Below are positions 51,210 to 62,860 of a stretch of 64,000 nt of DNA, one piece after another. The translations under genes were made by a program, and so were the position numbers. The notes under the pieces were generated by a model. That model saw only the letters and a program-made list of their open reading frames with translations, was not told the DNA's origin and ran no database searches. Numbering within the stretch: the stretch's first letter is position 1; every line of letters begins with the position of its first letter. The stretch covers positions 6,538,824 through 6,602,823 of the forward strand of contig NC_049982.1 in assembly GCF_000003815.2 (NCBI RefSeq), written 5' to 3'. The DNA comes from Branchiostoma floridae. Lineage: Eukaryota; Chordata; Leptocardii; Amphioxiformes; Branchiostomatidae.

Positions 51210-52920
51210 TTTCTACTAATTCTACGCCACCTAGGTGTAGGCAAACTCCACATTCCAATTCATAAAATCTGAAAGACTGCTTTTTCGTCTATTGTGCTAG
51301 TACAGTTTCTGCCTCGCTAACGTTCGCGATATAATTTCAACGTATATTTTGGTCATAGATAGATACTGGGTTCGGCGACATGTTAAGCTTTAAATCCAAC
51401 GTTAATCGTAGCCGGCCCCCTGTAATTCAACGTTAAGAATTATCGGTAAAGCTTCGTGAAGCGCAAGTGGTTGCTTTAATTTTCCTTTCTTCCTAAATTT
51501 AAGTTAAGCCATGTCAGGATTCCCCTATTCAGTCCCCCTACCGACTCACTATCGCCACCTAACACACTCTCGCCACAGTGCCACAAGAGTCATTTGCCCT
51601 GAAGGAAAAGCTTCAAGGTCAATCAATTACCTGAGCGCGATCGCGAGGTGTGTCCGAACTAATCGACTAACCCGGTAAAAACCAATATTTGGACCAACTT
51701 TAATTTCTAAGTTGTGGGAAATAGTAAGGGCATGAGTGGTGTGGGCGGCCGGCGGGCATACTAAGAATAACACTAATAGGAAATTGCGATAGATCAATCC
51801 AAAAGCTCATAAAAAGCTCAAAAATCGTCGCCGAGGCTTCGCTGAATTCAAACGCAGCTTTCAGGGACCGGCGAACGTCGACCGAGCTGCTAAAAACCGT
51901 CCCAGACCCGCGAAATCGCCAGGACGTCGGTCGTTCTTCGGCGAAATGCCCATTTTGAGCTCACCAACACCTCGGCCGAGCTCAATTCTTTATTTGTGAC
52001 TGGGGTTTAAGAGTGGTGGCCGCCCCATTATGTTGCAAAACTTTGCGATGTGCAGCAAGGCTGATAAATAGCGCTTGTGGCGCGAGGTCCTACCAACTTC
52101 GCCGGCCCCGCCCCCTAGCCACGTACGACAACAAGTATATTTATTATATGGTTGGCGACTGACTTGTGCCTGGTGCGGGCGAGATCCTCGTGTAGAATGT
52201 GCGGAATGAGCGAGGATGACGACTGGCTCGGCCCAGACCGTTGCTGGTACATGGTGCGGCTAAGAAATTTCGCTGTTGCGATGCATGGCTAGTGGATGAC
52301 GACGGCCAACCCACCCAGGTCTGTTGCCAGTACGTGCGGTGGGTAATGCATGACACAAAGTTAGCGGCGACTCAACCCAGTGTGGTTGGTTCGCGGCTCT
52401 GCCGAAAAAAATCAAGAAAGCACGGGTTGGATGTACAGTATGTCAGTAGATCGGTGACTGGCGCATGGCTGCGGATAAGAAATCCAACTAGACCAACTAC
52501 TCTATCAATAGGGAGAATGTTTGTCAGGGGAGTTTGGCCACCACAGGGTAAGACATTTGCCCGCGCAATGATACCCTAAGGCCTTCTCGCGAAACTGGTC
52601 TCCTGGCCAATTTTTCCCCATATTTTACCGAATTCCACTATTCATACTCCCTTAGGAAAACCTGGTAGAGGCTGGCCAAAAATTCGCTGGAGTGATGTGA
52701 AACATGCGCAACATGTGGCTTGTGTTGCCAAGAAATGGTAGGGACGGTGTTCGGTATGGGGTTCGTTTGTCAAATGCCTGTTAAACCGCGATTTGGCAAA
52801 AAAAGTTGAGTAGGTGGTTTGGTCGACGCGACTTCGACTACCGTTGGCATTGTCGCAGCCCAGACGAGGCAACCCATGCAGGGCTGGATTGTGCGACAAA
52901 AACTCAATGGAAGATTGACT
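51210..52920. other. Intergenic, LINE-like scrap, no gene
   Basis: At 52,650-52,740 the plus frame reads GKPGRGWPKIRWSDVKHA, similar to the G-R-P-K-x-R-W-x-D tail of LINE proteins. The rest is GC-richer DNA without a supported frame. Confidence 0.35.
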
Positions 52921-52929
52921 GCCTATTCA

Positions 52930-53217
52930 CTAACTTAAAACACCTGCGATCGCTGTGACGGCAGGTACGTTATTAGGCAGTGTTATAGATGGCGTGATAT
53001 TAATATTCGCAAAATATAAAATCATATTTGACGTCGGGGTATCGATGTTGCGTTCTATGATCGCACCGGCAGCTTCTGTTTTACACTTCGGGTACAGGTC
53101 GAAGGCAACATGAAAAACAGCAAAAAAGACGGCCGTAATCGGTATTTTTATATGACAGCAACTCGATAATGTGCACCACATACCTAGATAGGAATTTAAG
53201 ACAAATAAAACATTCAC
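52930..53217 (-). CDS. Small hydrophobic ORF below a core promoter (95 codons)
   Basis: It starts about 120 nt downstream of the expected start site of the promoter at 53.36 kb. MNVLFVLNSYLGMWCTLSS begins a hydrophobic N-terminal third that continues through IPITAVFFAVFHVAF; the rest is polar with NITPS. It might be a small secreted or membrane protein, or a chance frame in a 5' leader. I recognise no family. Confidence 0.25.
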   Translation of the reverse strand: MNVLFVLNSYLGMWCTLSSCCHIKIPITAVFFAVFHVAFDLYPKCKTEAAGAIIERNIDTPTSNMILYFANINITPSITLPNNVPAVTAIAGVLS

Positions 53218-53330
53218 ACCTTGTCCTACAATGGAGACGCTTCGCCTCTCACGGTTGTCTTGATTTCTTGGGGCGCCTGACGATCGGGTGGACTGGACGT
53301 CCTAACAGGTGTTTTTTCTCCTCTCTTCAC

Positions 53331-53480
53331 CAGAACTGCCAACACTCGGCCGGTAGAGTCCCCTTTTTATAACATAACAGAATAATACAATCAAAGTGGG
53401 CGGAGAAACAGCCTCACTGAAGCCGTAGCTTTCTCTGATTGGCTCCGGCAAAAAACTTTCTTTCTGATGCAAATGTATCT
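53331..53480 (-). promoter_or_regulatory. Core promoter, minus strand (octamer, CCAAT, GC box, TATA)
   Basis: Minus-strand TATAAAAAGGG at 53,361-53,371 predicts transcription start near 53,340. Upstream: GC box at 53,398-53,403, CCAAT (GCCAATCAG) at 53,438-53,442, octamer ATTTGCAT at 53,467-53,474. A donor-like TTCTG|GTGAAG at 53,330 could end a very short first exon spliced to the acceptor at 48,390 of the mosaic gene, or the promoter may drive the small ORF at 53,217. Confidence 0.55.
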
Positions 53481-53589
53481 ATAGGTGTGCCTTCAAGACA
53501 ACCGTAGCTCCTCACCTCGGATCAAAAATAGCATGCACGTACAAGTTTGCGCTCACGCCCCTTGTACACGTACATTTCACTACTGACGC

Positions 53590-55560
53590 CGTAAACACCT
53601 ATTATACCTTTTGTTCTCCTTAAGGTCACAGACAGGATGGCGCGATTCATGCTCTATTACGTCCAATTACTGATAGAAATCACAGTTCATCATATTCTAT
53701 TGCCAGGTCATCTCTAAGTAGATCTTAACAACTTCTGTGCTATCAAGTTCAGGAGACGTCATGCGAAATGACCCTGGAAAGATCTGGAATACCTTTGTCT
53801 AATACTGAATTTAAACCATGCCAATATCAATTATTATCATGATTCTGTTTGGATAAAAATGGTCAACACAAACCAATGTCAGGAGGGAGCAGCCAGTAGG
53901 TCGTTAACTTTGACAAAGAAACATGTTCACATCATGATACTTCGAATATCAAAGCCTAACTTTGGTATTTTAGCCTTCAGGCCATCACCCGCACACTGCA
54001 CGAAAATCTGACAACAATTTACCATTGACAATGCCATTGATGTCACTGAAATGTCACATCGCAGTAAACGCTTATTGTAGAAATGATCCCTTGTTCTCCT
54101 TAATGTCACAGACAGGATGGCGCGATTCATGCTCCATTACGTCCAATTACTGATAGAAATCACAGTTCATCACATTTCCATTGCCAGGTCATCTCCATTC
54201 AGCTCTTTACGACTTCGATGCTAGCAACTTTAGGAGCATGTCAAGCGAAATGACCCTTGAAGAATTTGCAATACCTCTGTCTGAATCTGTCTGAATATAG
54301 ACCAATATCAATTATTATCATGATTCTGTATGAAAGTGATCTACACAAACCAATGTCAGGAGAGAAAGCAGTGGGTCGTTAGCTTTGATTGCAGCAAAGT
54401 GAATGTTCACATCTTGATAATGGTAACGTCAAAGTCTTAACTTTGGTATTTTAGCCTTCAGGCCACCACAATTCATCATTGTCATTGATGTTACTAAAAC
54501 GTGCTGACATGTGGAGGTTGAACTTTTATCTGAAGCTTTCCTTGCTTATGATTTGGCCTCTATGACCAAATATTCCTCCAGACCAATTTCTAATCGATAG
54601 TAACGTTACATTAGACACGTAGTCCTTCAGGAAAGAGCCCTCTCTGAATTATGACCCAGGATTATACCCATTATGCCAATTCAACAATCCTACGTACGCC
54701 TAACTGACCTTGAGCAGCGATCCGTTGGTAGATATGCTAAGAATTCTGACCAGCATGTAACTGCAGCTTCCTTACTGCACTACCAGAAAGTAAAGTAAAA
54801 AAGAAACATTTAAATTGTTGAATGCTATGCTGCCCATATGACTGATAACTAGCTAAGGGACTGATGATGATGATGGTGATGATCTAGACTGAAAGACAAG
54901 GTTGCCGAAGAAAATCAGTTAAATTGCCATGATTGCCAATTGCAAGGGATAAATGAATGAAATAAGACTTTTGTTGGCTCCGTTTCTACCGTACGGTTAT
55001 GCACAGAACATCAAGGACTAGTAACTATTGCAGGAAAGTAATAACCATAGCAGTCTTTGTGCTCAGAACAAATTGCATTCCCTGCACCGTATTGTTCTTT
55101 CAGGTCAAAGACATTAATTTTTGGGATTTTGTTTATTAAGCAGTGGTTATTGGTGTTTGGTTCCTCAGAAACATACCTCTGAGCATTATTGATGGTCTCT
55201 CTTGAAGTGGTCCACTGCGCATGTCACAGCTGGTCATGGCTGGGTCTTGGTTCAAAGGTCATGGCAGGTTCTTGATTTCGAATCCTCATGGCCACCTTAT
55301 CAGGAAGCTTTGGGAATCTTTGGTGAAAACTGTTGTCATCTGATGACGTCTCGACCTGGTAACGAGAAAAGCCATAGCAGAAACGTTTAACATCATGTTA
55401 CCTTTTCCATCAAATCACACGTGGTTGAATAGCGTCAGCTGTATTCAGGACTTAGCATTACAACTCTCAAAGATGATGGTGGTTGAAAACTGTCCATCAT
55501 CAGTGAGTTCAACGCATAAAGCATGAATTTGTCAGACCAGGTCCAAACTATGACGTTCTA
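53590..55560 (-). repeat. Duplicated block A, with internal tandem copy
   Basis: 53,619-54,086 and 54,087-54,480 share gtcacagacaggatggcgcg, tactgatagaaatcacag and agccttcaggcca. The block continues with gaccttgagcagcg (about 54,710), ggttcctcagaaacatacct (about 55,160) and ttgtcatctgatgacgtctc (about 55,335). The order recurs at 57,230-58,420. The last three carry minus-strand donor- or acceptor-like borders in both copies. Confidence 0.65.
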
Positions 55561-55889
55561 TAGTTGTCTCATTTGTTGGCATTCAGGGCAAGGAAAATAT
55601 ACCTCGAAATCGTTATTGTAGATTATTTGTATTTAGGAACAGTGCAATGTTCCTAGATATACTCGTATGTTTTCATTTGCCTGTACCCATAGATTGTCCT
55701 CTCAAATTATTCATTTTAAGCACAAGGTGCTTAATCGCCTTGTTCTTCGTCGCATTTTGATCAGCAGATGTGGATGCTATCTTTATAACAGATCAGTCTG
55801 GTTTTAGGAGAAGCTACTTGTGCACTGATTGATGATGTTCGTCCATCGGGAGTCTATGAGGACCTTGACTTCAGATCAGTTAAAAAAAT

Positions 55890-56290
55890 ATAGAACTTTA
55901 TTGCACGACATTTGTACAAGGTACAATGTATGGCAACAACTATTACACAAAGTACAAAATAGGTGTATAGAATAAGACTTAACATCCTTATTAACATAGC
56001 AAAAAGGGCTAAAACAAGATATAATGTTACAATCGAGTTGGGCTAATCATGGCTTTCATTATTCTTTCTAATAACAAAGCAGTCTTTGATATATTTGCCT
56101 AACTTTGCATTATGGGAGTTGTGGCATCTAAAGATATATACAAATCTGTCTTTAGCATCGAGGTTCTTGAAATCTGCTGTAATAGATTCTAGAAATGTGA
56201 ATAGCTCATTACGTAAAATAGTGTATTTAGAACATTCCATTAAAAAGTGAAATTCATCTTCAATATGCTTTGGACAGAAAGGGCAGAACC
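55890..56290 (-). pseudogene. LINE ORF2 C-terminal fragment
   Basis: The minus frame reads FCPFCPKHIEDEFHFLMECS then KYTILRNELF and ends at 56,043. It is the same Cys/His tail type as at 50.8 kb but a better-preserved copy; RT core motifs are absent. Confidence 0.7.
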
Positions 56291-56433
56291 TTTGGTCAGG
56301 ATCAGTTCAGTGCACTGATTACAGGTACTAAAACACCCACAGGAGTAAAACATCTCTCTTTACATGGTTTTCGTTTATTTCGAGAAGGTTTAATAGTCTG
56401 CACTGTGGCGTCCTCTAAAAGATCTTCAGACAT

Positions 56434-56560
56434 TTACGTATGCTCACCAAATGTTGTCATCAAATCCTTGTATGATGATTTTGAACGCAAAGTCGTAGAT
56501 AACAAATCGGACAAATTCAAAGTAAACACCGTGGTCAAACAAGGATGCATATTGTCATGA
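56434..56560 (+). pseudogene. LINE reverse-transcriptase scrap
   Basis: The frame ends KFKVNTVVKQGCILS followed by TGA. V-x-Q-G-C-x-L-S is the conserved motif just before the RT catalytic palm region. The stop occurs right after the motif and downstream similarity fades, so it is dead. Confidence 0.65.
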
Positions 56561-57169
56561 AATATTGTACCGATCATTGATTTCCGTGACAAACGTCCAA
56601 ACGTCAATAAAGACGAACAAAAGGCATACAAGCACAGTGGACGATTAGCACAGTCATCTCGACTACGAAGACTACTTTGGTATACTCTAGTCTGTACCAG
56701 ACTCTCGCCCGGCCGAATAGGGGACTTTGATCAAGTTAGGAATAAAGACTAGTGGTAGTAATAATTGGCCTAGGCGTTTTGGCCGGCCTGGCGGCAAACT
56801 GTACTCCTCGACCATCTAACTCCTCGTGTTTTCTGTCTTATTTGGCCAATTTCTACTATTTTTCCAGCAACCTGTGGAGCCTGGTAGAGGCTAGGTACAC
56901 TCTCAAGCAGACATTGCGACACACAAGAGAAAACAGAAAAGCTCAATGTGACATCCAACACTATCGGCACCCAAATGAACAAGGAAAGACCCAAATACCA
57001 CAAGCAACAGTCAACGTTTCTCATAAATTCATTTGTGTATCTAAGGACAAAATGAAGAGGTTGGGTAAACAAACAAATATACAAGTAATTAATTTACTTG
57101 ATAAACACTGCCAATACAAGGATGTATTCGCAAATTTGTTTTTCTACAAGACCATCTTCTCAGACATTT

Positions 57170-58420
57170 CTTTGTGTGCACGTATTTGCGCTCACGCCCC
57201 TTATGATTAACTTTAGTCACGTAGTTTTCACAGGTGACGCCGTAAACACCTATTGTAGAGATTTGTTCTTAATGACAATAATGTCACAGACAGGATGGTG
57301 CGTTCATAGTTCACTGAGCAGTCACAGTTTAACTCTTTTGACTTGCCAGCCCATCTATATTCAGCTCTGTGCGACTTAGTTGCTAGCTAGCAACTTTAGG
57401 ATGTCAAGCGAAATGACCCTTGAATAATTTGCAATACCTCTGTCTAGTACTGAATTTATACCAAATTCATAATTCTGTTAGTGTAAAAGTGGTCAACACA
57501 AACTAATGTCAGGAGGAAGAAAGTAGTGGGTCGCTATCTTTCACAGGGCAACAAGCTAAAGGTTCACACCTTGATATTAAGAACATCAAAGCCTTAACTT
57601 TGGTATTTTAGCCTTCAGGCCATCACCGTCACACTACATGAGAATCCGACAACAATTTATCATTGATGTCAAGAATACGCGCTAACATGCATATGTGGGG
57701 GGGGGGGGACTTTTATCTGAAGCTGTCCTTACTTCTTCTTTAGCCTCTAGCTCTGCGACCAAGGACTCCTGTAGACCGAATCTGAAGCGATAGTGACGTT
57801 ACATTAGCAACGACGTTTATCCGTCCTCCTTTAGAAAATGTCCCTCACTGAATAACTACACATAATTACACCTACGTTTCCAATTCAACAAACCCACGTA
57901 AGCAGAACTGACCTTGAGCAGCGAAACGTTGGTAGATATACTAAAAATCTGAACCGCTTGTAACCGCAGCTTCCTTTCTATTGCAGAAAATTTACTAATT
58001 ATAACAGTCAGAGCAAATTTCATTACCTCAAAGGCTATAGTGTTCCGGATTTTAAGGAGTGGTCATTGGTACGGTGCTTGGTTCCTCCGAAACATACCTC
58101 TGAACATTATTGATGCTCTCCCTTAAATGGGTCACCAATCCTCATGACCACCTTCTCCAGGACTGGACGCGATGGCAGACTGTTCGTTGCCGCTTGAACA
58201 CATACCTCGATCTGCTTGGGTGTAGACTGTTGTCATCTGATGTCGTCTCGACCTGAAAACAAAGGAAGTCATTACAGAGACTCTTGTTATTGATAAATAG
58301 ATAACTGTGACATCTTAATCACAGCCTGACACATGTGGTTGATTGGCATCAGCTGTATCCAGGACTTCGGCTCTGAAAGATGGTAGTAGTGGGAGACTTT
58401 TCCCCGTTAGTTTAACATTT
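57170..58420 (-). repeat. Duplicated block B
   Basis: Partner of 53,590-55,560. Conserved minus-strand landmarks: TCAG|GTCGAGACGACATCAGATG near 58,253, CAGAG|GTATGT near 58,098, and GCTCAAG|GTCAGT near 57,915. Conservation of border-like motifs in diverged copies suggests noncoding or 5' exons of an unknown minus-strand transcript. Confidence 0.55.
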
Positions 58421-58569
58421 GTTAAATTTGAAATTGAATGGGAATTTGAAGTACTACGGGAGAATACTACAAACAGCAAACCCATCATTATGAATGGAAA
58501 AACACTGAAACCATGAGCGTTCCAGATCACCGTTCCGAAAAGGGATTTCATCTCTTGTTTTTGTGGCAT
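58315..58569 (-). CDS. Possible type II membrane protein N-terminus (84 codons)
   Basis: Starts MPQKQEMKSLFGTVIWNAHG, followed by a hydrophobic segment FSVFPFIMMGLLFVVF and a Ser/Asn-rich stem with an N-L-T sequon. Cytosolic tail, single signal-anchor and stem is the layout of Golgi glycosyl- or sulfotransferases. No catalytic domain is seen, and the frame stops at 58,315, next to duplicated block B. It could be a first coding exon or chance. Confidence 0.3.
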   Translation of the reverse strand: MPQKQEMKSLFGTVIWNAHGFSVFPFIMMGLLFVVFSRSTSNSHSISNLTNVKLTGKSLPLLPSFRAEVLDTADANQPHVSGCD

Positions 58570-59325
58570 AAATTCAACATTAAGGTGTATTAATATACAT
58601 TATGCCCAATTCTTACGTTGAAATCCTCATCGTAAGTCATTAACATTAACAATAACTGTTACGGTAACTGTCTAAAATACGTTACTCGTATCCCTGGTTT
58701 TCACTATTCAGCTTTGTTATTGTTCGGCACGGCATGACATACATAGGCCAAAATATGCACAGTAATTGTCCCAATAGTAACATATGATCCCTTAAACATT
58801 ATTCATAATCCATAAACATTTCTGTGTGACAACACAGAGCTTTAAAACTTTTGCCAAGATTAATTAAGCCACGACAAAAGTAACAGCATTAATGACTGAA
58901 TTTCTAAAGACCTTCACCACCCATTGCATTACTGGAGGAAACAAAATTTAGTGAAATAAACCATCAGTTGGCAGACATTGCTACAGAACAGTGTCAGAAT
59001 TCGGGGTGCAAATCAAGTCTCGAAAGTACTTCAGGAGGTTGAGTTAAGCTGTAGGCTTTTTTTTTAAATTTACAAAAGTTTGGTTTATGAGTAGGTGCAT
59101 GAGTGGTTAGATTTAATCCCAAAATGCTGGAAATTACATTTCAACTTTGATCCAGAATGACATCTACCAGCACAGATGAACTTTAAAGTTAATACCAGTA
59201 TTTGATTCTTGTTTTCGGTACACTTTTAACAATCACATGGGCGTTGAAGTCTCTTTTATGGTGACGTCATGGAAAAATACTGGTTCTACTCAGTCCCCAG
59301 GGTTTACTTGGCACTACGCCTCCAC
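58570..59325. other. AT-rich intergenic DNA
   Basis: I see no exon, tandem array or terminal inverted repeat here. Confidence 0.4.
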
Positions 59326-59412
59326 CATGAATGAATGAATGGGTGGGTGAGTAAATGAATGACTGAAAGAATGATCAAACCAATGAATGACTGAATGAAT
59401 GAATGAATAGCC
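59326..59412. repeat. (GAAT)n microsatellite
   Basis: Imperfect gaatgaatg units with gggt and gact variants. Confidence 0.9.
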
Positions 59413-60049
59413 TTTATTTAGCGTAAATAGCCATACATACATATATTCTATTGTCTTCAAGTCAACATATTTGAATGTTTGCAGTCTGTCTCTTCCATGA
59501 TTAACCTCACATCTAGACGGTATCTGGTTCACACAGTCATGTAAGAGCTTCGATACTAGTTACACCACGGGTGATCACTCAGAAACCCGGATTTACCAAC
59601 AGTGGCATATGTCTCGCGTGATGTTCGCATGAATAGCATAGTACTCCAATCGTCAAATACAAAATATGCGGGAATTGTCTGATAATGGTTGCCTGAAACA
59701 TCAAATACCAACAGCGCAATCCCAAACGCACCTGGCATCTATCACCTCGATTAGATTCTATTCTTCGCACAGTGACACCTCTTTTCGACAACATGCCCAC
59801 CGTCACCTTTCCACCTAGCAGATATAGACTTAAGCTGTCAGTCAGACTTTTGTCTGTGCATGTCTCTCTGTCTGTGTGCACTAGACACAAGCGATCGGCT
59901 CATCATCAGTTAAAGGTAGAAAAGTGCCGAAGATAAATAAAGATGTCAGATCAAATCAGCTCATCAAGTCACATGAGTATGTCCATACGGTATCCATTGC
60001 ACTAACAAACTAGAAAGGCCGACATTTGCTTAGGAGCAAATACAGCATA

Positions 60050-60870
60050 TTGCAATCCATCTTCATCCTTGAAAAAATCCCCAAATTCAAAAATTTTAAG
60101 TAATGTTTGCTCAATGGGAAAATGAAGTACTGTGGGCACTTGTCCTACACACCTTCATGCCGAATTTTAGGTCATTTGGTTTCAATATAAGGGCATAGGA
60201 GCCCAAAATATACATTTTTTAGTTAAAAATGACTAAAAATCACAAAGTAACTCATTTTATAAGTGCTCTATGAAGAAAGTGTTGATGGGGTGCTGTTGTC
60301 ATATGTCCAATTTACCTTTCTACCAAATGTCAGGTGATTTGGTTTACATACAAGGGCATAGAAGCCAAAAATATATATTTTTAGTCAAAATGGCTGAAAA
60401 CCCCAAAATAACTCATTTTTGAAGTGAGCTATGAAGAAAGTGTTGATGGGGTCCTGTGAGCATATGTTCAATGCACCTCTGTACCAAATTTCAGGTCATT
60501 TGGTTTTAATACAAGGGCATAGGAGCCAAAAATATACATTTTTAGTCAAAATGGCCAAAAACCCTAAAATAACTCATTTTTGAAGTGATCTATGAAGAAA
60601 GTGTTGATGTTTTTTTGTGTTCATATGTCCAATGCACCTCTGTACCAAATTTCAGGTCAATACCTTGTAATACCAGGGCACAGGGGCCCAAAATATACAT
60701 ATTTTGTCTAAAAATGACCAAAACCCCTAAATATCATAAATTCTAAGGCCTCTATCAAGAAAGTGAAAAAACGTCTGGGGGTATTTGCTATTTTTACCAC
60801 TCTGCGAAATTTCAGCTCATTTGGCCAAAAAATGAAAAAATTAATCCCATTTGAAGATTTGACAGGAGAA
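60050..60870. repeat. Tandem satellite, about 160 bp, 5 units
   Basis: The anchor accaaatttcaggtcatttg recurs at about 60,158, 60,322, 60,482, 60,642 and 60,803. Units also carry acaagggcataggagccaaa and ctatgaagaaagtgttgatg. It is inserted in the composite repeat shared with 5.5-7.5 kb. Confidence 0.85.
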
Positions 60871-61139
60871 GAAGAAGAAACCAAGGAAAAACAATATATT
60901 GCATCCCATACTATGTATGGGGATTGCAATATAAAAACTTGTCAATGAGTAATGATATCAAGAACAAATGTCTGTAAGGATCAAACAATAATGGCAGGCG
61001 TCATATTTTGCACAATAATCGTGCTTTGTTGCCAAAGTGACGGGCTATACAGGTTTTTGAGCCATTTTCTCTGATTTAAGCATGTCCAAAACGGTGACAA
61101 ATGTTGTTTTTTGAACCTGTATACAAAATGGCCTTATTT

Positions 61140-62860
61140 TGGGGATCTTCTTCTCCTTCTTCTAACTACACAACAACTGGTAGAATCAAAGATTGTCCTG
61201 GTAGCATTCAATCTCTCCTGGGAGAGTTCCGGATTCTCCTGGAGAGATCGAAGTTCCACTAGAGTTCGGGGAAGATTCCAACCTCCCCTAGGGAAGATTG
61301 GAATGGCCCGTCCCGAAGCCCCGCCACCTGTTCGATGATGTTCTATTTCGAACACCTCCGTCAAAAACAGCGCTTGTCGGACGGAACTGGCCTCCGTCGC
61401 TATTTAGCTGATAAAAACGACTGACTTGTATTTAGCTTTTTTGGCCATGAAATCCTCTCAGACCGGGCCGAAAAAAATACGCTGCCTTCTTTGTTGATGG
61501 CTGCATCCACTGGGTACAGTCGTTTGAGAAGGGGGTGGATATAGATGCGGTAAGGGCATTATAACCGTGACGTTAATTTCAGTCGAAGCGGAAGAGGTAG
61601 GCGCTCCATAGCTTTACCTTGTTGGTGGGCAGAAGTGTCCGGTTTCTGACATGCGGTCGACGCACGTGGAAACCAGAGTAAATAAATCTGTGACAGGGTT
61701 TCTACTGCGTTTGCTGCATGCATAACTGCGGCATGCATACTCATGACAAAAAGGAAACTAAGAAGAAAGCAGCTCGTGCACTCGCAGAGCTTGTATTACA
61801 CGCCAACTAATAAGACCCTTCTACAAAGTCTGCTAGTGCGTCTTTTGGTGTCTTATACATACCCTGCACTACACGTGGATCATGCCCACCAGCAATGTAA
61901 TGCTATGCAGTGGCTCTCTCTCCCAAAACAACTTTACTCGGTGGGTGTAGCCTTCAACAAAGAATAGCATAGCATTTTACTTTGGCCATTTCTGCGTCAC
62001 TGGGGCTGATTTTGACGGAGATGTTCGAAATAGAACAGGGGGTTCTACCTGGTTCTATTTGTTTGATGTCGCGTTCGATCAGGATCGGTCCATTCCAATC
62101 GGTCCTAGGGGGATCCGGAATTCTCCTAGGAGAGATTAGAATGGTACAAGGACAATCTTTGATTCTCCCAGAAGTGGATTCAAAGTTTCAATAGCGTATA
62201 ATACTCAAAATGCTGTACACTACTAACCAGTATGCTGTATATTACTCACTGGTGTACAACAGTACTAGTACCTTTAATCATATACTAGATAGCTTGTTAA
62301 ACGTTAAATTTTCAAACAAGTAATACAGAAAAATCGGAATTCTACCAGGGAAACCTTTGATTTTACCAGAAAATCAGATAAGCGAAATTGTTTTGGATAA
62401 TTGACAATTAACATTTTAGCCAATTTTATAAGAAGCTGGCGAATATTGAGTCACAAACTCATAATGGTCGTATGCAAATGTCTCCAATAGGTAAACCACC
62501 TACATTTCAATACTACCAAGCCAGTCCCAATTTTGAAGAATTTGACAGCATAAAGTATAGTTACAATGTAGCAACTGGTATGACAAAGGATACAATACGA
62601 AATATGAAATAATTCACCTAAAATAGTTTGTAATGTAGGCCTACCCCTTATGGTAGAGTAATCAATTTGATAAAAGTTGTGAAATTATTCAGTCTATTTT
62701 CTCAAACAATTTCACCTAATCTGGATTTATTCTGGTAGAATCAAAGAGTGTCCTGGTAGTATTCCAATCTCCCCCTAGGAGATATTGCAATTCTATTCTT
62801 TCCTAGGAGAATTCCGAATCCCCTGGATTCCAATCTCCCCTGTGACACATACATAACGTT
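61140..62860. repeat. Composite repeat with cctaggag/attccaatc blocks
   Basis: 61,150-61,320 and 62,060-62,510 are reverse-complement matches to 5,510-6,290; 62,715-62,850 is a further piece with tcctggtagtattccaatct. Between them (61,330-62,050) is unclassified DNA. No gene is supported. Confidence 0.55.
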
